Shown here piece after piece: positions 62,288 to 64,000 of a stretch of DNA of 64,000 bases. The first letter of the stretch is position 1. Each line of letters begins with the position of its first letter. A program made the translations under genes and the position numbers. The stretch is from positions 1 through 64,000 of the forward strand of contig NZ_FNQH01000007.1 of the NCBI RefSeq assembly GCF_900107505.1, in the 5' to 3' direction. The stretch comes from Trichococcus collinsii. Lineage in GTDB: Bacteria; Bacillota; Bacilli; Lactobacillales; Aerococcaceae. The notes under the pieces were generated by a model. The model ran no database searches. It was given only the letters and a program-made list of their open reading frames with translations, and was not told the DNA's origin.

Positions 62288-63283
62288 ATGAACAGTAAAA
62301 CAATGGTCAGGAATATATTGATAACAATATGCTTGCCCATTCTGATGTTCGTGGTTATGTACACTATCACGAAATCGAATGGGATAGACTATTATGGGCA
62401 AGCGGCCATGTGGAAAGCTATTTTCAGGAATTTGGGGATGGCTGTCACGATGGGCTGCGGGTTAGCAATGCAATTGCGTCATGGTAGATTTGATTTTTCG
62501 GGTGGGGCTACTATGGTGTTGGCTGGAATTCTAGGCGTCTATTATACGCAACAGTTTAATGGTGGACCGATGATGCTGCTGACACTATGTGTTGTTTTTT
62601 CAGTAATGATCAGTATGATTACTGCCACAGTCTATGTCACCTCAAAATTGCCAATTATCATTTGTACCATCATGTTAGCGTTAGTTTATGAAGCATTGAC
62701 TCTTGTTCTTGCAGGAGGCAATGGTGTAAATATTATGGCGAATGTGGGCTTGAATATTTTTGGGAGAGAACCCTACACAATATATATTATGGTGTTCGCC
62801 ATGATTTTGTACCAAATTATTCTATCGCTTACGCCTTTTGGGTATAGAGCAAAACTATTGAGACATGGTCAGCATGTCTCGGTAAACATTGGAATCAACG
62901 AGAGAAAAAATGTTATTACAGCCTATGTTTTTTCTGGTATTTTATTTGGACTCGCGGCAACTATCTTTGTATCTCAAAATAAAGTAGAAACATTATCCAA
63001 TTTATCCTCTACAGGGATTTTGTTCAGTTACATAGCTTCTGTCTACATAGGGATGTTCCTGGGGAAACTTACCCTGGAGATTGTTGGACTTACCATTGGA
63101 GCATTAACTATCCAGTTGATGAATTATGGTTTGGGTGCAATGGGTTATGATAGCGGTGGCTGGAATAACATATTCTTCGGAATATTTATGATGACATTCT
63201 GGATCATAACCAGTAAGGCTGGTCAGATTGAGATTTTTCTATCGAACCTATCCAAGAAGAAAGAAATTGGACAGAAGACTTAA
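62288..63283 (+). CDS. CUT2 sugar ABC permease 2, RbsC-like
   Basis: A 331-residue permease, about nine or ten helices (ILITICLPILMFVVMYTI first; AVTMGCGLAMQLRHGRFDFSGGATMVLAG; IASVYIGMFLGKLTLEIVGLTIGAL). RHGRFDFSGGA matches the RbsC GLDLSVG position with arginine and phenylalanine changes. ATG 62288 lies 6 nt after GGGGTG. Related to but distinct from permease 1, so the channel is probably a heterodimer. Confidence 0.88.
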   Translation: MNSKTMVRNILITICLPILMFVVMYTITKSNGIDYYGQAAMWKAIFRNLGMAVTMGCGLAMQLRHGRFDFSGGATMVLAGILGVYYTQQFNGGPMMLLTLCVVFSVMISMITATVYVTSKLPIIICTIMLALVYEALTLVLAGGNGVNIMANVGLNIFGREPYTIYIMVFAMILYQIILSLTPFGYRAKLLRHGQHVSVNIGINERKNVITAYVFSGILFGLAATIFVSQNKVETLSNLSSTGILFSYIASVYIGMFLGKLTLEIVGLTIGALTIQLMNYGLGAMGYDSGGWNNIFFGIFMMTFWIITSKAGQIEIFLSNLSKKKEIGQKT

Positions 63284-63304
63284 TTTTTTAGCATAATACC
63301 AATC

Positions 63305-63347
63305 ATAGGCCTGAGCATTACTCATTTTGTAGTATGCAAAGGCCTAT
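63305..63347. other. Intercistronic hairpin
   Basis: ATAGGCC (63305-63311) and GGCCTAT (63341-63347) perfect arms with inner GCAT.AC / GT.GTATGC pairing, no T-run. Lies before the GH2 gene and may limit readthrough or guide processing. Confidence 0.6.
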
Positions 63348-63405
63348 AAGTATGTATAAATGAAGCGTATTTGAGTTATAAATTAAAAAGGTTGGAGGTT
63401 TACCA

Positions 63406-64000
63406 ATGCGGAACACTTATTCATTAAATGAGGGCTGGATATTTAAAAAAAGAGATTTCAGCTTAGAAAAAATAACACCCAAATCTACATCGGAAGAGCG
63501 GATAAATTTACCTCATACATGGAACAATGAGGTAAATAATAACAGAGAAGAGTGTTCCTATCAGAGAACAATCACTCTCTCAGAAAATCATAGAGACGAT
63601 AATCTGTATTTAGAATTTTTAGGTGCAAATAGTGTATGCAAAGTCTATTTGAATGACCTGTTTGTAGGAGAACATCGCGGGGGGTATTCGGCCTTTCGAT
63701 TTGATATTACGGAATTGTATGATTGGGATAAGGAAAATGTAGTGACTGTGTTTGTGGATAATAGTCAAACGAAGGATGTGTCCCCTCTTAATGGAGACTT
63801 TACAATATACGGGGGCCTGTACAGACCTGTAAATCTGGTTTGCGTGGGTAAAGATCATTTCTCTTTAGATTTTTGGGGAACAGATGGAATCATCATCAGG
63901 AGTGAAGTCAAAGAGGACAAATCAGGTGTCGTCAATTTAGAAGTACATACAATCTGCGCATCAGGTGCTGTAGTAAACATAAAGATACTGGATGAAGGAG
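63406..64000 (+). CDS. GH2 glycosidase, 5' part
   Basis: The frame starts at ATG 63406 (GGAGG 10 nt upstream) and stays open to the window end, giving 198 residues. MRNTYSLNEGWIFKKRDF, INLPHTWNN, YQRTITL, GANSVCKVYLNDLFVGEHRGGYSAFRFDIT and YGGLYRPVNLV are the GH2 N-terminal sugar-binding jelly-roll typical of beta-galactosidase/glucuronidase/mannosidase. The catalytic domain is beyond the window, so the specificity is unknown. Last visible gene of the GH3/CUT2 operon, no signal peptide. Confidence 0.92.
   Translation, partial: MRNTYSLNEGWIFKKRDFSLEKITPKSTSEERINLPHTWNNEVNNNREECSYQRTITLSENHRDDNLYLEFLGANSVCKVYLNDLFVGEHRGGYSAFRFDITELYDWDKENVVTVFVDNSQTKDVSPLNGDFTIYGGLYRPVNLVCVGKDHFSLDFWGTDGIIIRSEVKEDKSGVVNLEVHTICASGAVVNIKILDEG

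Noticed and set aside
1-64000. CRISPR arrays, tRNA or rRNA genes, insertion sequences
   Set aside because: No repeat-spacer pattern, cloverleaf-like CCA-ended sequence, rRNA motif or transposase was seen.

Overview
The window looks like a chromosomal segment of a low-to-moderate GC Gram-positive bacterium of the Lactobacillales. Carnobacteriaceae, and something like Trichococcus, is my best guess, but this is inference from gene content and not from any database match. The reasons are strong AGGAGG-type ribosome binding sites, frequent TTG and GTG starts, lipobox lipoproteins, GlnR, NrdR and cre-type operators, the conserved order yacL-gltX-cysE-cysS-mrnC-rlmB-rae1, and a mupG-murQ-murP-murR operon. 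I see no rRNA, tRNA, insertion sequence, prophage or CRISPR array. Intrinsic terminators are clear and mark most transcription units.

Layout. 1-4 kb: the 3' end of carB, a fumarylacetoacetate-hydrolase family gene on the minus strand, and the ACT/UPF0210 pair. 4-12 kb: divergent TetR/MFS exporter, an amino-acid permease and a cation diffusion facilitator on the minus strand, an amidase and the potassium importer kup. 12-16.5 kb: glnR-glnA with a perfect GlnR box, then a two-gene ABC exporter. 16.4-24.5 kb, minus strand: a small membrane protein coupled to a GNAT gene, the MurNAc-6P recycling operon, an ammonium transporter fused to a PII domain, and a hypothetical gene. 24.5-29 kb: anaerobic ribonucleotide reductase nrdDG behind two NrdR boxes, then an aldo/keto reductase behind a cre-like site. 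29-33 kb, minus strand: a GntR(YtrA-type)-ABC-ABC-secreted protein operon and a separate lipoprotein gene. 33-45.5 kb: a raffinose/melibiose-type locus (AraC regulator, binding protein, two permeases, sucrose phosphorylase, alpha-galactosidase), a VOC ring-cleavage dioxygenase, a cytoplasmic alpha-amylase, and the multi-sugar ATPase msmK on the opposite strand. 45.8-54.4 kb: housekeeping run dut, radA, yacL, gltX, cysE, cysS, mrnC, rlmB, rae1. 54.6-55.2 kb: a membrane protein plus YbjQ pair. 55.3-64 kb: an accessory glycoside locus with a divergent AraC regulator, a GH3 enzyme carrying a NagZ-like Asp-x-His dyad, a CUT2-type ABC importer with two different permeases, and the start of a GH2 enzyme that runs off the window.

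How parts work together. GlnR probably ties glnRA and amt into one nitrogen regulon, since both have a perfect TGTNA-N7-TNACA box. MsmK is the only CUT1-type ATPase seen, and probably energises the MsmEFG-like importer that lacks its own. MurP, MupG and MurQ form the import, disaccharide cleavage and ether cleavage steps of MurNAc recovery. The 55-64 kb locus is the best candidate for a poorly described system: importer, GH3 and GH2 enzymes and regulator together suggest uptake and cytoplasmic cleavage of a beta-linked, possibly GlcNAc-containing, glycoside. Its second ATP site appears wholly degenerate. Other points of interest are paired dyads before mupG, a terminator placed right behind the amino-acid permease promoter, and several long perfect inverted repeats without an assigned role.
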